Notes: generated by a model not told the origin, from the sequence alone. 50,053 bases of DNA from Paracoccaceae bacterium (GCA_022763485.1 JALEGX010000077.1:1-50053); one strand, 5' to 3'. Positions 8,629 through 16,402 are shown, counted from the first letter of the stretch. Made by a program: numbers and translations.

Positions 8629-9704
8629 TGCAGCATCCCCGCCTGCAATCCGGTCCGCGCAAAGCCTGCAAAGAAGCTGGCGAATTTCTCGCTGCTCTCC
8701 TCGGCTTCGGCCAAGATATCATGGCCGATTTCAGTTAATGCATTCTGAACATGGGGGCGCATCGCGTCCCAGTCGTCACTGCGCTTTTCTTCCAGTTTGA
8801 ACATCGCCTCGGACATATCGCGCAGTGGCCCCACATAAGGTGTCGCCCGCTGAAAGCTCATGCGGTCGAACTGGGCCGGTTTGACAAAACCGCCGCGCCC
8901 GTTCTGCGCCATCAGCCAGCTGCAGACGAAATATTCGTGATAGTCATCCTGCGGGCTGACCTGCGGACCCGCACCGACATCAAAGCGGTGCGTTTCGCGC
9001 TCCAGCCAGTCCTCCCAGATCTGCGAAGGGGTCTGGCCGGCATAGCGCAGCGCGACACAGATCTCGGCCAGCAGGTCGGCATTCTGATCGAGGTAAGCCA
9101 GGATGCCGGAGTATTCGAGACTTGTGATCGCGGCCGCGTCCAGCTGCGGATCGCGGCGTCCGTATTCGGACAGGTAAAAGACGATATGGGTCAGCTCATA
9201 GGCCGCCTTCTTGTTGGGCATCGCAAAGGTTTCGGACCGGTTGATGAACCGGTGCAGCCGCTCTGTCAGGCCGGTGTCCCACTCCAGCGCCCGAACATCG
9301 CGGCGGGCCAGCAGCCTGCGCGCCTCGGCCCGTTGCAGGTCGGACAGCTCGGCCTCGGCCAGACCCTGCACGTTCACCCAATGTGCCAGCGCCGCGCCCT
9401 TGGTGCCGCCCAGTCCCAGATCCTCCAGATCCAGACAGATCGACAGCAGGAAGCGATAGTATTGCGGAAAGAAGCCCATCCGCTTTTCGACCTGGTCGTA
9501 AAATCCCTGATGCGGGGCCAGGGCATCCGCTCCGGGCCTTGCATCTGTGCATTCCAGAATGTTCAGCAGTTCGGCGTTTTCCTTGAGCCAGAACACGTCA
9601 TCCCCAAAGCGGCGATGCTGCGCGAAGCTGGCGATCAAGGCGGCCTGCCGGTCGCTGTCGCTTTGTCGTTGGTTCGGGACGTTCAGGTGAATGATATTCG
9701 ACAT
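8625..9704 (-). CDS. Unrecognised helical protein, partner of the repeat protein
   Basis: This 359-residue soluble protein has no signal peptide or membrane helix. It looks almost entirely alpha-helical and I cannot name its family securely. Possible functional motifs are AYELTHIVFYLSEYGRRDP (about residue 167 onward), ETHRFD, and DDYHEYFVCSWLM, in which His, Asp and Glu recur in helices, compatible with a metal or catalytic site. It follows the repeat-protein gene by 72 bases and overlaps the exporter gene by 4. Only a weak AAGGA lies 12 bases upstream of the ATG at 9704. The context makes a tailoring or maturation enzyme acting on the repeat protein a reasonable hypothesis. A chaperone or structural role is equally open. 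Confidence 0.7.
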   Translation of the reverse strand: MSNIIHLNVPNQRQSDSDRQAALIASFAQHRRFGDDVFWLKENAELLNILECTDARPGADALAPHQGFYDQVEKRMGFFPQYYRFLLSICLDLEDLGLGGTKGAALAHWVNVQGLAEAELSDLQRAEARRLLARRDVRALEWDTGLTERLHRFINRSETFAMPNKKAAYELTHIVFYLSEYGRRDPQLDAAAITSLEYSGILAYLDQNADLLAEICVALRYAGQTPSQIWEDWLERETHRFDVGAGPQVSPQDDYHEYFVCSWLMAQNGRGGFVKPAQFDRMSFQRATPYVGPLRDMSEAMFKLEEKRSDDWDAMRPHVQNALTEIGHDILAEAEESSEKFASFFAGFARTGLQAGMLQ

Positions 9705-9729
9705 CGGGAGAATTTGTCCTTTTCAAACA

Positions 9730-9744
9730 GCGTTTTCTGAACGC
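9730..9744 (-). promoter_or_regulatory. Small hairpin between repeat-protein gene and partner gene
   Basis: Read on the minus strand, GCGTT and AACGC form a 5-bp stem around CAGAA, followed by TGTTTG. It sits in the 72-base gap and might attenuate transcription so that the repeat protein is made in excess over its partner. The stem is short and the T-tract poor, so this is only suggestive. Confidence 0.25.
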
Positions 9745-9776
9745 CCCGGTTCCAACTTCTGGTGTCTCAGGTCAGA

Positions 9777-10388
9777 TCAGCTGCCCGAAGAGAACATTTG
9801 GGTGCCCTCGCCCAGATCGGTCTTGGCCGCCTTCACCGGTGCCGAACCCGAGGAAAACATCTGGGTGCCTTCGCCAGCGGTTGCATCCGAGCTGAGAGCC
9901 GGAGCCGAGCCGGAGGAGAACATTTCGACGGCGTCGCCGGTGGTGGCTTCGGCGCTGGCCGCGGGGGCCGAGCCGGACGAGAACATCTGCGTGCCTTCAC
10001 CGGTGGTGACGTCCGAGCTGAGGGCCGGTGCGGAGCCCGACGAGAACATTTCGACCGCATCGCCCGAGGTCGCCTCGGAGCGGGCCGCAGGAGCAGAACC
10101 CGACGAGAACATCTGAACCAGATCCCCGGTCATCGCGGCGGAAGATGCGACCGGTGCCGAGCCGGACGAGAACATTTCGACGGCGTCACCCGACATCGAA
10201 GCGGCCGATGCAGCCGGCGCCGAACCGGACGAAAACAGGGCCGTTGCATCGCCGGAAAACAGGTCGGACGACATCGACGGGGCCGACCCGGAAGAAAACA
10301 TCGCCGTACCGTCACCATCAAACAGATTTCCGGCTTCCGGCTTGGCGGAGACTGTTTCGATTTTGTAAACTTTGCGCTGAGCGTTCAT
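9777..10388 (-). CDS. Tandem-repeat protein, candidate multi-core peptide precursor
   Basis: This 203-residue protein consists of a 24-residue N-terminal segment (MNAQRKVYKIETVSAKPEAG, then NLFD) followed by 8.5 uninterrupted repeats of exactly 21 residues. Each repeat contains the near-invariant core MFSSGSAP preceded by G[DE]xxx. The last repeat stops right after FSSGS. The chain has no Cys, His or Trp and a single Tyr in the leader. Basic residues are nearly confined to the leader, so the repeat part is acidic and Ser/Ala/Gly-rich. There is no classical signal peptide. AGGG lies nine bases before the ATG. It is followed by an unknown helical protein and an EamA exporter. A leader-plus-multiple-core precursor is the leading idea; a secreted or intrinsically disordered structural protein is the main alternative. 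Confidence 0.85.
   Translation of the reverse strand: MNAQRKVYKIETVSAKPEAGNLFDGDGTAMFSSGSAPSMSSDLFSGDATALFSSGSAPAASAASMSGDAVEMFSSGSAPVASSAAMTGDLVQMFSSGSAPAARSEATSGDAVEMFSSGSAPALSSDVTTGEGTQMFSSGSAPAASAEATTGDAVEMFSSGSAPALSSDATAGEGTQMFSSGSAPVKAAKTDLGEGTQMFSSGS
9780..10316 (-). repeat. 63-bp coding tandem repeat, 8.5 copies
   Basis: The DNA from residue 25 to the stop of the repeat protein is 8.5 head-to-tail copies of a 63-bp unit with no gaps. Each encodes G-[DE]-x3-[ML]-FSSGS-AP followed by an eight-residue variable part. Copies 5 to 8 alternate between a DAVE and an EGTQ type, showing a second-order 126-bp duplication. The core-encoding part is more conserved than the spacer part, arguing for selection on the protein. 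Confidence 0.92.
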
Positions 10389-10744
10389 GGCGGATTTCCC
10401 TGATTTCGGAGTTGGATACCTCTAAACGCTTGCACTCCCTCGTTGATCTGAAAAGCCAGTTTTCTACCTATCAGAGTAATTTTGTCATGTTGTCCACATG
10501 AACTTCACAAGTTAGTTTTCTGTAAAAAAACGGGTCTGCAAAAAATGAACCATTCAATAAAAAACTTACCCACACCCTGCGATTGAGCCGGTTCTGATGG
10601 CCCTGTCCCAGAGTTGACCCGATTCGCATTCGAATCATTTTGGAAACAATCGTCCTGGAATCGGTCGCGGATTCGGCGCGGCTTGTGCTTGCTCCTGCCC
10701 CCCGAACAGGGCTAATCAGGAGGCCACAGCGCGGAGGCCAGATC
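10389..10744. other. Intergenic region with AT-rich stretch and paired palindromes
   Basis: This 356-base divergent gap between the repeat-protein gene and xthA should hold the promoters of both. The part from about 10430 to 10580 is much richer in A and T than its surroundings. Two short palindromes abut: CATGT-TGTCC-ACATG (10486-10500) and AACTT-CAC-AAGTT (10501-10513). They form a plausible operator about 100 bases upstream of the repeat-protein start. No convincing promoter hexamers or coding frame were found. Confidence 0.4.
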
Positions 10745-11524
10745 ATGAAAATCGCCACTTTCAACATCAACGGCATCAAGGCCCGCGCCCAGGCGCTGCC
10801 CGACTGGCTGGACGACGCACAGCCCGATGTGGTGGTCCTGCAAGAGATCAAATCCGTTGATGAGGCCTTCCCCAGAGAGCTGTTCGAGGACCGCGGATAC
10901 AACGTGGAAACCCACGGTCAGAAAAGCTTCAACGGGGTGGCCATCCTGTCGAAACTGCCGCTGGAAGATGTCAGCCGCGGCCTGCCCGGCGATGACATGG
11001 ATGAGCAGGCCCGCTGGATCGAGGCCACCGTCGTGGGCAAACAGGCGATCCGCATCTGCGGCCTGTACCTGCCCAACGGCAACCCCGCGCCGGGACCGAA
11101 ATACGACTACAAGCTGGCCTGGATGGAGCGCCTGCACGCCCATGCGCAGTCCCTGCTGGCCACGGAAATGCCGATGCTGATGGCGGGGGATTACAACATC
11201 ATCCCACAGGCCGAAGACGCCAAGCGCCCCGAAGCCTGGACCGAGGACGCGCTGTTCAGGCCCGAAAGCCGCGCCGCCTTTCGCCGGATCCTGAACCTGG
11301 GCTTTACCGAGGCCTTCCGGTCCCGCGTGCAGGGACCCGGCCACTATTCGTTCTGGGACTATCAGGCCGGCGCGTGGAATCGGGACGACGGGATCCGTAT
11401 CGACCATTTCCTGCTCAGCCCGCAGGCTGCGGATCTGCTGCTGGACTGCCAGATCGACAAGGACGTGCGCGGACGGGAAAAGCCGTCCGACCATGTGCCT
11501 GTCTGGGTCGAGCTGGACCTCTGA
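10745..11524 (+). CDS. xthA: Exodeoxyribonuclease III (AP endonuclease)
   Basis: This 259-residue exonuclease/endonuclease/phosphatase-fold enzyme cleaves at abasic sites and removes 3' blocks in base-excision repair. Signature motifs are all present: ATFNINGIKAR near the N-terminus, VVLQEIKS (metal-binding Glu), MAGDYNIIP (Asp and Asn of the active site), RIDHFLLS, and the terminal SDHVPV with the catalytic histidine. The start is ATG 10745 with GGAGG upstream. A longer reading to 10640 lacks homology. The acetyltransferase gene follows 23 bases later and is probably co-transcribed. Confidence 0.93.
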   Translation: MKIATFNINGIKARAQALPDWLDDAQPDVVVLQEIKSVDEAFPRELFEDRGYNVETHGQKSFNGVAILSKLPLEDVSRGLPGDDMDEQARWIEATVVGKQAIRICGLYLPNGNPAPGPKYDYKLAWMERLHAHAQSLLATEMPMLMAGDYNIIPQAEDAKRPEAWTEDALFRPESRAAFRRILNLGFTEAFRSRVQGPGHYSFWDYQAGAWNRDDGIRIDHFLLSPQAADLLLDCQIDKDVRGREKPSDHVPVWVELDL

Positions 11525-11547
11525 TCCGCACCAAGGGGACGGTTGCG

Positions 11548-12018
11548 ATGGACACTCTCAGCCCGGTCAGACTGCACCATGACAGCGCCGAGGTGCCTGA
11601 GGTCCTGCGGCTGATCCGCTCGACCTTTGCCTATATGGACGGGCGCATCGACCCGCCCACGTCAATGCATCACCTGTCAGAGGACGACATCCGACGGACC
11701 TGTCAGACGGGCGAGGTCTGGACCATCGGCGCCCCGCCGCAGGCCTGTATCTTCCTGACCCCGATGGACAACGTGCTCTATCTGGGCAAACTGGCGGTCA
11801 GCCCGTCGCACCGCGGGACCGGATTGGCCCGACGGCTGGTCCAGACCGCCGAAGAGCGCGCCCGCGCGCTGGCGCGTACCGCCCTGGAGCTGGAGGTGCG
11901 GATCGAATTGGTCGAGAACCAGGCGGCCTTTGCCCGGATGGGTTTTGAAACAACCGCGGAAGGCGCGCATGACGGCTATGACCGGCCAACCTTCGTGATC
12001 ATGCGAAAGACCCTCTAA
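11548..12018 (+). CDS. GNAT-family N-acetyltransferase
   Basis: This 156-residue protein carries the GNAT acetyl-CoA binding motif VSPSHRGTGLARRLVQTAE, the beta-4/alpha-3 segment with the Q/R-x-x-G-x-G/A loop, then LELEVRIELVENQAAFARMGFE, the usual motif B with a conserved Asn-containing turn. The start is ATG 11548 (MDTLSPVRL), with AGGGG about ten bases upstream. It follows xthA closely and converges on the flavin monooxygenase gene, 15 bases from its stop. GNAT proteins acetylate amines on small molecules, proteins or antibiotics. The acceptor is not predictable here. Confidence 0.85.
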   Translation: MDTLSPVRLHHDSAEVPEVLRLIRSTFAYMDGRIDPPTSMHHLSEDDIRRTCQTGEVWTIGAPPQACIFLTPMDNVLYLGKLAVSPSHRGTGLARRLVQTAEERARALARTALELEVRIELVENQAAFARMGFETTAEGAHDGYDRPTFVIMRKTL

Positions 12019-12033
12019 GGTCCCCTCGCCGCT

Positions 12034-13212
12034 TCAGACGGCGGCGGTCACATCGTGGCGATAGATCCAGTCGAACTGGCTGACCATGCGTTGCGGCGCG
12101 ACGGCCCCGCCCAGTTTCAGCACCATATGTGCCATGCTCCGCACCGGCGGCATCCGCAGGTGATAGCGCCAGGCATTGCCATTGGCCGCCTCGACCACCT
12201 TGACCACGCGGTCGCGGCGCAGCGCCTGATACCGCCCCAGCGCCCCTGCCAGATCCTCGCCCGCGTCCTCCAGACAGCGGCACAGGACCCAGGCGTCTTC
12301 CAGCGCCATATTCGCCCCCTGCGCCATGAAGGGCAGCGTCGGATGCGCTGCATCGCCCAGCAGGGCCACATTGCCCTTGTGCCAGACCGGGGCGACGGGA
12401 TGGCGGAACAGCCCCCACAGCCCCACCGTCTCCACCCGGCGCAGCAGCTCAGCCGCATCGCCGCGGAACCCGTCAAAGGCCCGGCGCAGGTTGTCCGGAT
12501 CATCCTGGAAGTGCCAACCTTCCTCGGCCCAGTCCTTGCGCTCCTGCACGGCGACGATGTTCACCAGCTCACCCCGGCGCAGCGGATAGCTGACGATGTG
12601 CCGTCCCGGCCCCATGAAAACCCGCGCCTCTGCCGGAACGCCGCCGTCGTTGGGCACCGTGGCCCGCCAGGCCACCTGACCGGTAAAGAAGGGACGGTCC
12701 TCACCGTTCAGTGCGTGCCGCGCCCGCGAATGCAGGCCATCGGCCCCCACAACCAGATCCACCCGCAGCTGCGAACCGTTCTGCATCTGGATCAGCGGCT
12801 GCGCGCCTGGCGTCACATGCGTGACCTTCTGCAACAGGCGGATCTGCACCCCGGCATCGCGGACGGCGCGGGCCAGAAGGTCGATGATGTCAGAGCGGTG
12901 AACGAAGTAGAACGCCTGATCCGCCGCATAGCGTTGCAGATCCAGCCGGACCACCTCGCCCGGTTTGGCGTAATCGCGCAGCACAACCGCACGGGCGCGC
13001 ACCGCCTGTTCGGCCAGCGCGTCCTCCAGCCCCAGCGCCCGCAGCACCGCAACGCCGTTGGGGCTGACCTGAATGCCGGCACCGACTTCGGTGATCGCTT
13101 CGGCCTGTTCCAGCACCGTGACCTTGGCCCCGCGCGCCTGCAGACAGAGCGCCGCCGTCAAACCACCGATCCCGGCCCCGATTACTGCGATTTTCAACCC
13201 GTTCAGACTCAT
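12034..13212 (-). CDS. FAD-dependent monooxygenase (salicylate hydroxylase-like)
   Basis: This 392-residue group A flavoprotein hydroxylase has the dinucleotide fingerprint IGAGIGGLTAAL (11-22), the DG motif VVGADGLHSRAR around residue 156, and the flavin ribityl-binding block LLGDAAHPTLPFMAQGANMALED in the C-terminal half. These enzymes use NAD(P)H and oxygen to hydroxylate aromatic acids such as salicylate or 3-hydroxybenzoate. The exact substrate is unknown. The gene is preceded by the dksA terminator and converges on the acetyltransferase gene. No aromatic-degradation genes are adjacent, so a pathway cannot be assigned. Confidence 0.85.
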   Translation of the reverse strand: MSLNGLKIAVIGAGIGGLTAALCLQARGAKVTVLEQAEAITEVGAGIQVSPNGVAVLRALGLEDALAEQAVRARAVVLRDYAKPGEVVRLDLQRYAADQAFYFVHRSDIIDLLARAVRDAGVQIRLLQKVTHVTPGAQPLIQMQNGSQLRVDLVVGADGLHSRARHALNGEDRPFFTGQVAWRATVPNDGGVPAEARVFMGPGRHIVSYPLRRGELVNIVAVQERKDWAEEGWHFQDDPDNLRRAFDGFRGDAAELLRRVETVGLWGLFRHPVAPVWHKGNVALLGDAAHPTLPFMAQGANMALEDAWVLCRCLEDAGEDLAGALGRYQALRRDRVVKVVEAANGNAWRYHLRMPPVRSMAHMVLKLGGAVAPQRMVSQFDWIYRHDVTAAV

Positions 13213-13228
13213 GCGGGTTCCTTATCGT

Positions 13229-13261
13229 AAAAAAGCGCCAGAGCAACAGCCCCGGCGCTTT
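13229..13261 (-). terminator. Intrinsic terminator of dksA
   Basis: On the minus strand an 8-bp stem AAAGCGCC / GGCGCTTT (arms 13254-13261 and 13232-13239) around a 14-base loop ends in a run of six T residues. It lies 23 bases after the dksA stop and just ahead of the monooxygenase gene, and looks like a standard rho-independent terminator. Confidence 0.85.
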
Positions 13262-13283
13262 CCATGTTTGCTTTCATCGCGGC

Positions 13284-13706
13284 TCAATCGTCGCGGTGGA
13301 CTTTTTCGCGGCGCTCGTGACGCTCCTGAGCTTCGAGGCTCATGGTAGCGATCGGGCGTGCATCCAGTCGTTTCAGGGAAATCGGATCACCGCTGACTTC
13401 GCAGTAACCGTATTCACCTTCATCGATCCGGCGCAGCGCAGAGTCGATCTTGGCGACCAGTTTGCGTTGACGATCCCGCGTCCGGAGCTCCAGCGCCCGG
13501 TCGGTTTCCTCGCTCGCGCGGTCTGCAACGTCGGGGATGTTCCGGGTGCTGTCTTGCAGCCCTTCGATCGTGTCCCGGCTGTCCGCGAGAAGTTCCTCTT
13601 TCCAATTCAGAAGCTTGCGCCTGAAATACTCAAGCTGTCTATCATTCATGAATGGTTCGTCCTCGGCGGGACGATAATTGTCGGGAAGAAACACTTCCTG
13701 TTTCAT
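13284..13706 (-). CDS. dksA: RNA polymerase-binding transcription factor DksA
   Basis: DksA works with ppGpp in the RNA polymerase secondary channel to adjust rRNA and stress promoters. The 140-residue protein has the long coiled coil and its tip motif D-x-x-D-x-A (D59, D62, A64 in PDVADRAS). In the C-terminal finger only Cys102 remains: the other three zinc positions are Ser105, Ser123 and Ala126. The globular part otherwise fits (GYCEVSGDPISLKRLDARP). This zinc-poor form appears to be common in Rhodobacterales. The start is ATG 13706 with GGAG five bases upstream. An intrinsic terminator follows the gene. Confidence 0.92.
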   Translation of the reverse strand: MKQEVFLPDNYRPAEDEPFMNDRQLEYFRRKLLNWKEELLADSRDTIEGLQDSTRNIPDVADRASEETDRALELRTRDRQRKLVAKIDSALRRIDEGEYGYCEVSGDPISLKRLDARPIATMSLEAQERHERREKVHRDD

Positions 13707-13955
13707 ATCCGCTCCATTTTTGTTGCCAGTCGTCGATGCAATCTGCGGCAGTTCAATCAACCAGCGTCTCCCGAGGTTGGCATTAGCGCCATCGCAGGGG
13801 AATGTCACTACACAATTCGTACTGCATGACGGACCGTCGTTTCGCAATGTCGTGACTGCTTAGGAAACAATCACTGGACGAAGGGACGCCACGGCCCGGC
13901 TTGCAAAGGATGCGCCTTGGCTTTACCCGAGGGGAAACAGCGCAAGGGAGACCGC

Positions 13956-14801
13956 ATGACCACCCGTTTCGAAGGCACCGCCGATTACGTCGCCACCGAT
14001 GACCTGAAGATCGCCGTGAACGCCGCCGTGACGCTGGAGCGTCCGCTTCTGGTCAAGGGCGAACCGGGCACCGGCAAGACGGAACTGGCCCGGCAGGTCG
14101 CCAGCGCCCTGAACATGCGCATGATCGAATGGAACGTGAAGTCCACCACCCGCGCGCAGCAGGGTCTTTACGAATATGACGCCGTCAGCCGCCTGCGCGA
14201 CAGCCAGCTCGGCGAAGAGCGGGTGCATGACGTCAAGAACTACATCAAGCAGGGCAAGCTGTGGGAGGCCTTCGCCTCGGACGAGCGTGTGGTGCTGCTG
14301 ATCGATGAAATCGACAAGGCCGATATCGAGTTCCCCAACGACCTTCTGCAGGAACTCGACAAAATGGAGTTCCATGTCTACGAGACCGGTGAAACCATCC
14401 GGGCCAAACATCGCCCGGTGATGATCATCACGTCGAACAACGAAAAGGAACTGCCGGACGCCTTCCTGCGCCGGTGCTTCTTCCACTACATCCGTTTCCC
14501 CGATGCCGACACGATGAAGAAGATCGTCGAAGTGCACCATCCGGGCATCAAGGAAACGCTGCTCACCGCCGCGCTGACCCAGTTCTATGAGATCCGCGAA
14601 ACCTCGGGGCTGAAAAAGAAACCTTCGACCTCGGAAGTGATCGACTGGCTGAAGCTGCTGCTGGCCGAGGACCTGACCGCCGAGGATCTGGCACGCGACG
14701 GGGCCAACGCCCTGCCCAAGCTGCACGGCGCCCTGCTGAAGAACGAGCAGGACGTACACCTGTTCGAACGGCTGGCCTTCATGGCGCGCGGCCAGCGCTG
14801 A
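13956..14801 (+). CDS. MoxR-family AAA+ ATPase
   Basis: This 281-residue ATPase has Walker A GEPGTGKT (35-42), Walker B VVLLIDEIDKAD (D117, E118), a sensor-1 asparagine in MIITSNNEKELP and an arginine finger region FLRRCFF. MoxR ATPases act as chaperones, often with a VWA-domain partner, to insert metals or mature enzyme complexes. A CoxE-type VWA gene lies 1.8 kb downstream on the same strand. The start is ATG 13956 (MTTRFEGTADYV) with GGGAG five bases upstream. The gene is followed by a hairpin. The client of this pair is unknown. Confidence 0.9.
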   Translation: MTTRFEGTADYVATDDLKIAVNAAVTLERPLLVKGEPGTGKTELARQVASALNMRMIEWNVKSTTRAQQGLYEYDAVSRLRDSQLGEERVHDVKNYIKQGKLWEAFASDERVVLLIDEIDKADIEFPNDLLQELDKMEFHVYETGETIRAKHRPVMIITSNNEKELPDAFLRRCFFHYIRFPDADTMKKIVEVHHPGIKETLLTAALTQFYEIRETSGLKKKPSTSEVIDWLKLLLAEDLTAEDLARDGANALPKLHGALLKNEQDVHLFERLAFMARGQR

Positions 14802-14808
14802 TCCCCTC

Positions 14809-14834
14809 GGGCAAGGCGCCCCGGTGCCTTGCCC
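14809..14834 (+). terminator. Hairpin after the MoxR gene
   Basis: GGGCAAGGC (14809-14817) pairs perfectly with GCCTTGCCC (14826-14834) around eight bases, seven bases after the MoxR stop. The downstream TGTTCC is a poor T-tract, so termination may be partial, allowing read-through to the lipoprotein and VWA genes. Confidence 0.45.
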
Positions 14835-15023
14835 TGTTCCATGCCCTGCCCCGTGTTTACCCGGTTCGCTTCACAGTTTTGCCCAATTGCTTTATCACTA
14901 ATGGGTAAATTGATTTCATTCTGCTGCCGGGATCCGCGACGTGCCATGTGTTCTACCATCGAGTTCTGTTTCTTCACGCGTCCAAGCCGGGTCTCAGGCC
15001 CCTGCTGAACAAGGGGCGCGCGC
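14835..15023 (+). promoter_or_regulatory. Intergenic stretch with an inverted repeat upstream of the lipoprotein gene
   Basis: Between the hairpin and the lipoprotein start an inverted repeat TTTGCCCA (14878-14885) / TGGGTAAA (14902-14909), matching at seven of eight positions, flanks an AT-rich core. It could be an operator for a separate promoter of the lipoprotein-VWA part. The remaining bases show nothing recognisable. Confidence 0.3.
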
Positions 15024-16397
15024 ATGATCCGTCCGGCCCTGCTGTCCCTGTTCATGACCACGGCGCTTGTCGGCTGTGACACCGTCCCCTTCGAGGACAC
15101 GCCAACGCGTGCCAAGATCGCCGACTCGTCTCTGCCACCGATGAAATCCTTCGCCAGCGCCCGGCCGGCCGCCCCGACGCGGTCCAACGGCAATATCGCG
15201 GCGGACTTCCTGGACCTGCATTTTCAGCTGGAAAGCGGGCGGGTTCTGCCGGTCTTCACCCGGTTCGAAACTCCGATCACCGTCGCAGTCACCGGCACGC
15301 CACCGTCCAGCCTGGGCAGTGATCTGACCCGTCTGCTGTCGCGGCTGCGCAATGAGGCCGGGATCGACATCCGGCAGGTGTCCTCGGGTCAGGCCAACAT
15401 CACGATCGAGGCCGTCAGCCGGTCCGAGATTCGCAAGGCGCTGCCGCAGGCCGCCTGTTTCGTGGTGCCCAATGTCTCCAGCCTCAGCGAATTCCGCCGC
15501 GCGCGGCACCAGCCGCGCACCAATTGGGCGCTGTTGCGGGACCGGTCCCGGCTTGGGGTCTTTGTGCCCAATGACGCCAGCCCGCAGGAAATCCGCGACT
15601 GCCTGCATGAGGAGCTGGCCCAGGCCATCGGGCCGCTGAACGATCTCTATCGCCTGTCCGATTCCGTCTTCAACGACGACAACATGCACACCGTGCTGAC
15701 CGGCTTTGACATGCTGATCCTGCGGGCCACCTATGCGCCTGAACTGCGCTCGGGCATGACCCGCAGCGAAGTGGCCGCCCGCCTGCCGCAGATCCTGGCG
15801 CGGTATAACCCGCAAGGGGCCGGCCTGCCGGTTCAGCCCTACAGCCCGACACCGCGGGAATGGGTCAGCTACATCCAGCAGGCGCTGGGACCGAATTCCA
15901 AGCCCGAACAGCGCCAGCGCGCTGCCGCCAATGCGGTGGGTCTGGCGCAGCAGATGAACTGGACCGACCACCGGCGCGCCTTTGGTCACTACATCCTGGG
16001 CCGAATGACGCAGGGCCACGACCCGGTCATCGCGCAACGGCATTATGATACCGCCCGCCACTATCTGGAGCGGATGCCCGGATCCCACCTGCACCAGGCC
16101 TATGTCGCGGCGCAGATGGCGGCCTATGACGTGGCCATGGGCAATGGTCAGAAGGCGCTGGCGACGGTCACCCCGCACCTGAAGGTCGCAGCAGATGCCG
16201 AAAACGCGGCGCTCTTGTCGACGCTGATGCTGATCCAGGCCGAAGCGCTGGAGCTGACCGGTCAGCATGATCGCGCGCGTGCGGTCAGGCTGGACAGCCT
16301 CGGCTGGGCAAGGTACGGCTTCGGCTCGGACTGGGCGGTTCGGGCCAAGATGCGGGACATCGCGGCGCTGAACCCGGAACGCAAAACGGGCAGCTGA
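15024..16397 (+). CDS. DUF2927-type lipoprotein
   Basis: This 457-residue exported protein begins with a lipoprotein signal (MIRPALLSLFMTTALVGC, lipobox LVGC, lipidated Cys18). The N-terminal half (about 60-290) fits the uncharacterised DUF2927 family, including DCLHEELAQAIGPLNDLYRLSDSVFNDD, a region resembling a metallopeptidase-like helix with Glu residues. The C-terminal 160 residues are helical and repeat-like, reminiscent of TPR scaffolds (HYLERMPGSHLHQAYVAAQMAA). It is located between a MoxR ATPase and its VWA partner, so it may be their envelope client or simply lie within the operon. Function unknown. Confidence 0.75.
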   Translation: MIRPALLSLFMTTALVGCDTVPFEDTPTRAKIADSSLPPMKSFASARPAAPTRSNGNIAADFLDLHFQLESGRVLPVFTRFETPITVAVTGTPPSSLGSDLTRLLSRLRNEAGIDIRQVSSGQANITIEAVSRSEIRKALPQAACFVVPNVSSLSEFRRARHQPRTNWALLRDRSRLGVFVPNDASPQEIRDCLHEELAQAIGPLNDLYRLSDSVFNDDNMHTVLTGFDMLILRATYAPELRSGMTRSEVAARLPQILARYNPQGAGLPVQPYSPTPREWVSYIQQALGPNSKPEQRQRAAANAVGLAQQMNWTDHRRAFGHYILGRMTQGHDPVIAQRHYDTARHYLERMPGSHLHQAYVAAQMAAYDVAMGNGQKALATVTPHLKVAADAENAALLSTLMLIQAEALELTGQHDRARAVRLDSLGWARYGFGSDWAVRAKMRDIAALNPERKTGS

Positions 16398-16402
16398 CAC
16401 AC

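Noticed and set aside
9780-10316. CRISPR-like regular repeats
   Set aside because: Units are contiguous coding repeats of 63 bp with no unique spacers, and no cas genes are nearby.
9777-10388. RTX-type calcium-binding repeats
   Set aside because: The nonapeptide GGxGxDxUx pattern is absent and the period is 21 residues with an FSSGS core.
9691-10403. Repetitive plus-strand frames across the tandem repeat
   Set aside because: Because the unit is 63 bp, all six frames repeat. Only the minus frame has a good start, a conserved core, a leader and operon context.
10471-10902. A 143-codon minus-strand frame across the xthA start
   Set aside because: It covers the AT-rich intergenic region and overlaps xthA antisense; no homology pattern.
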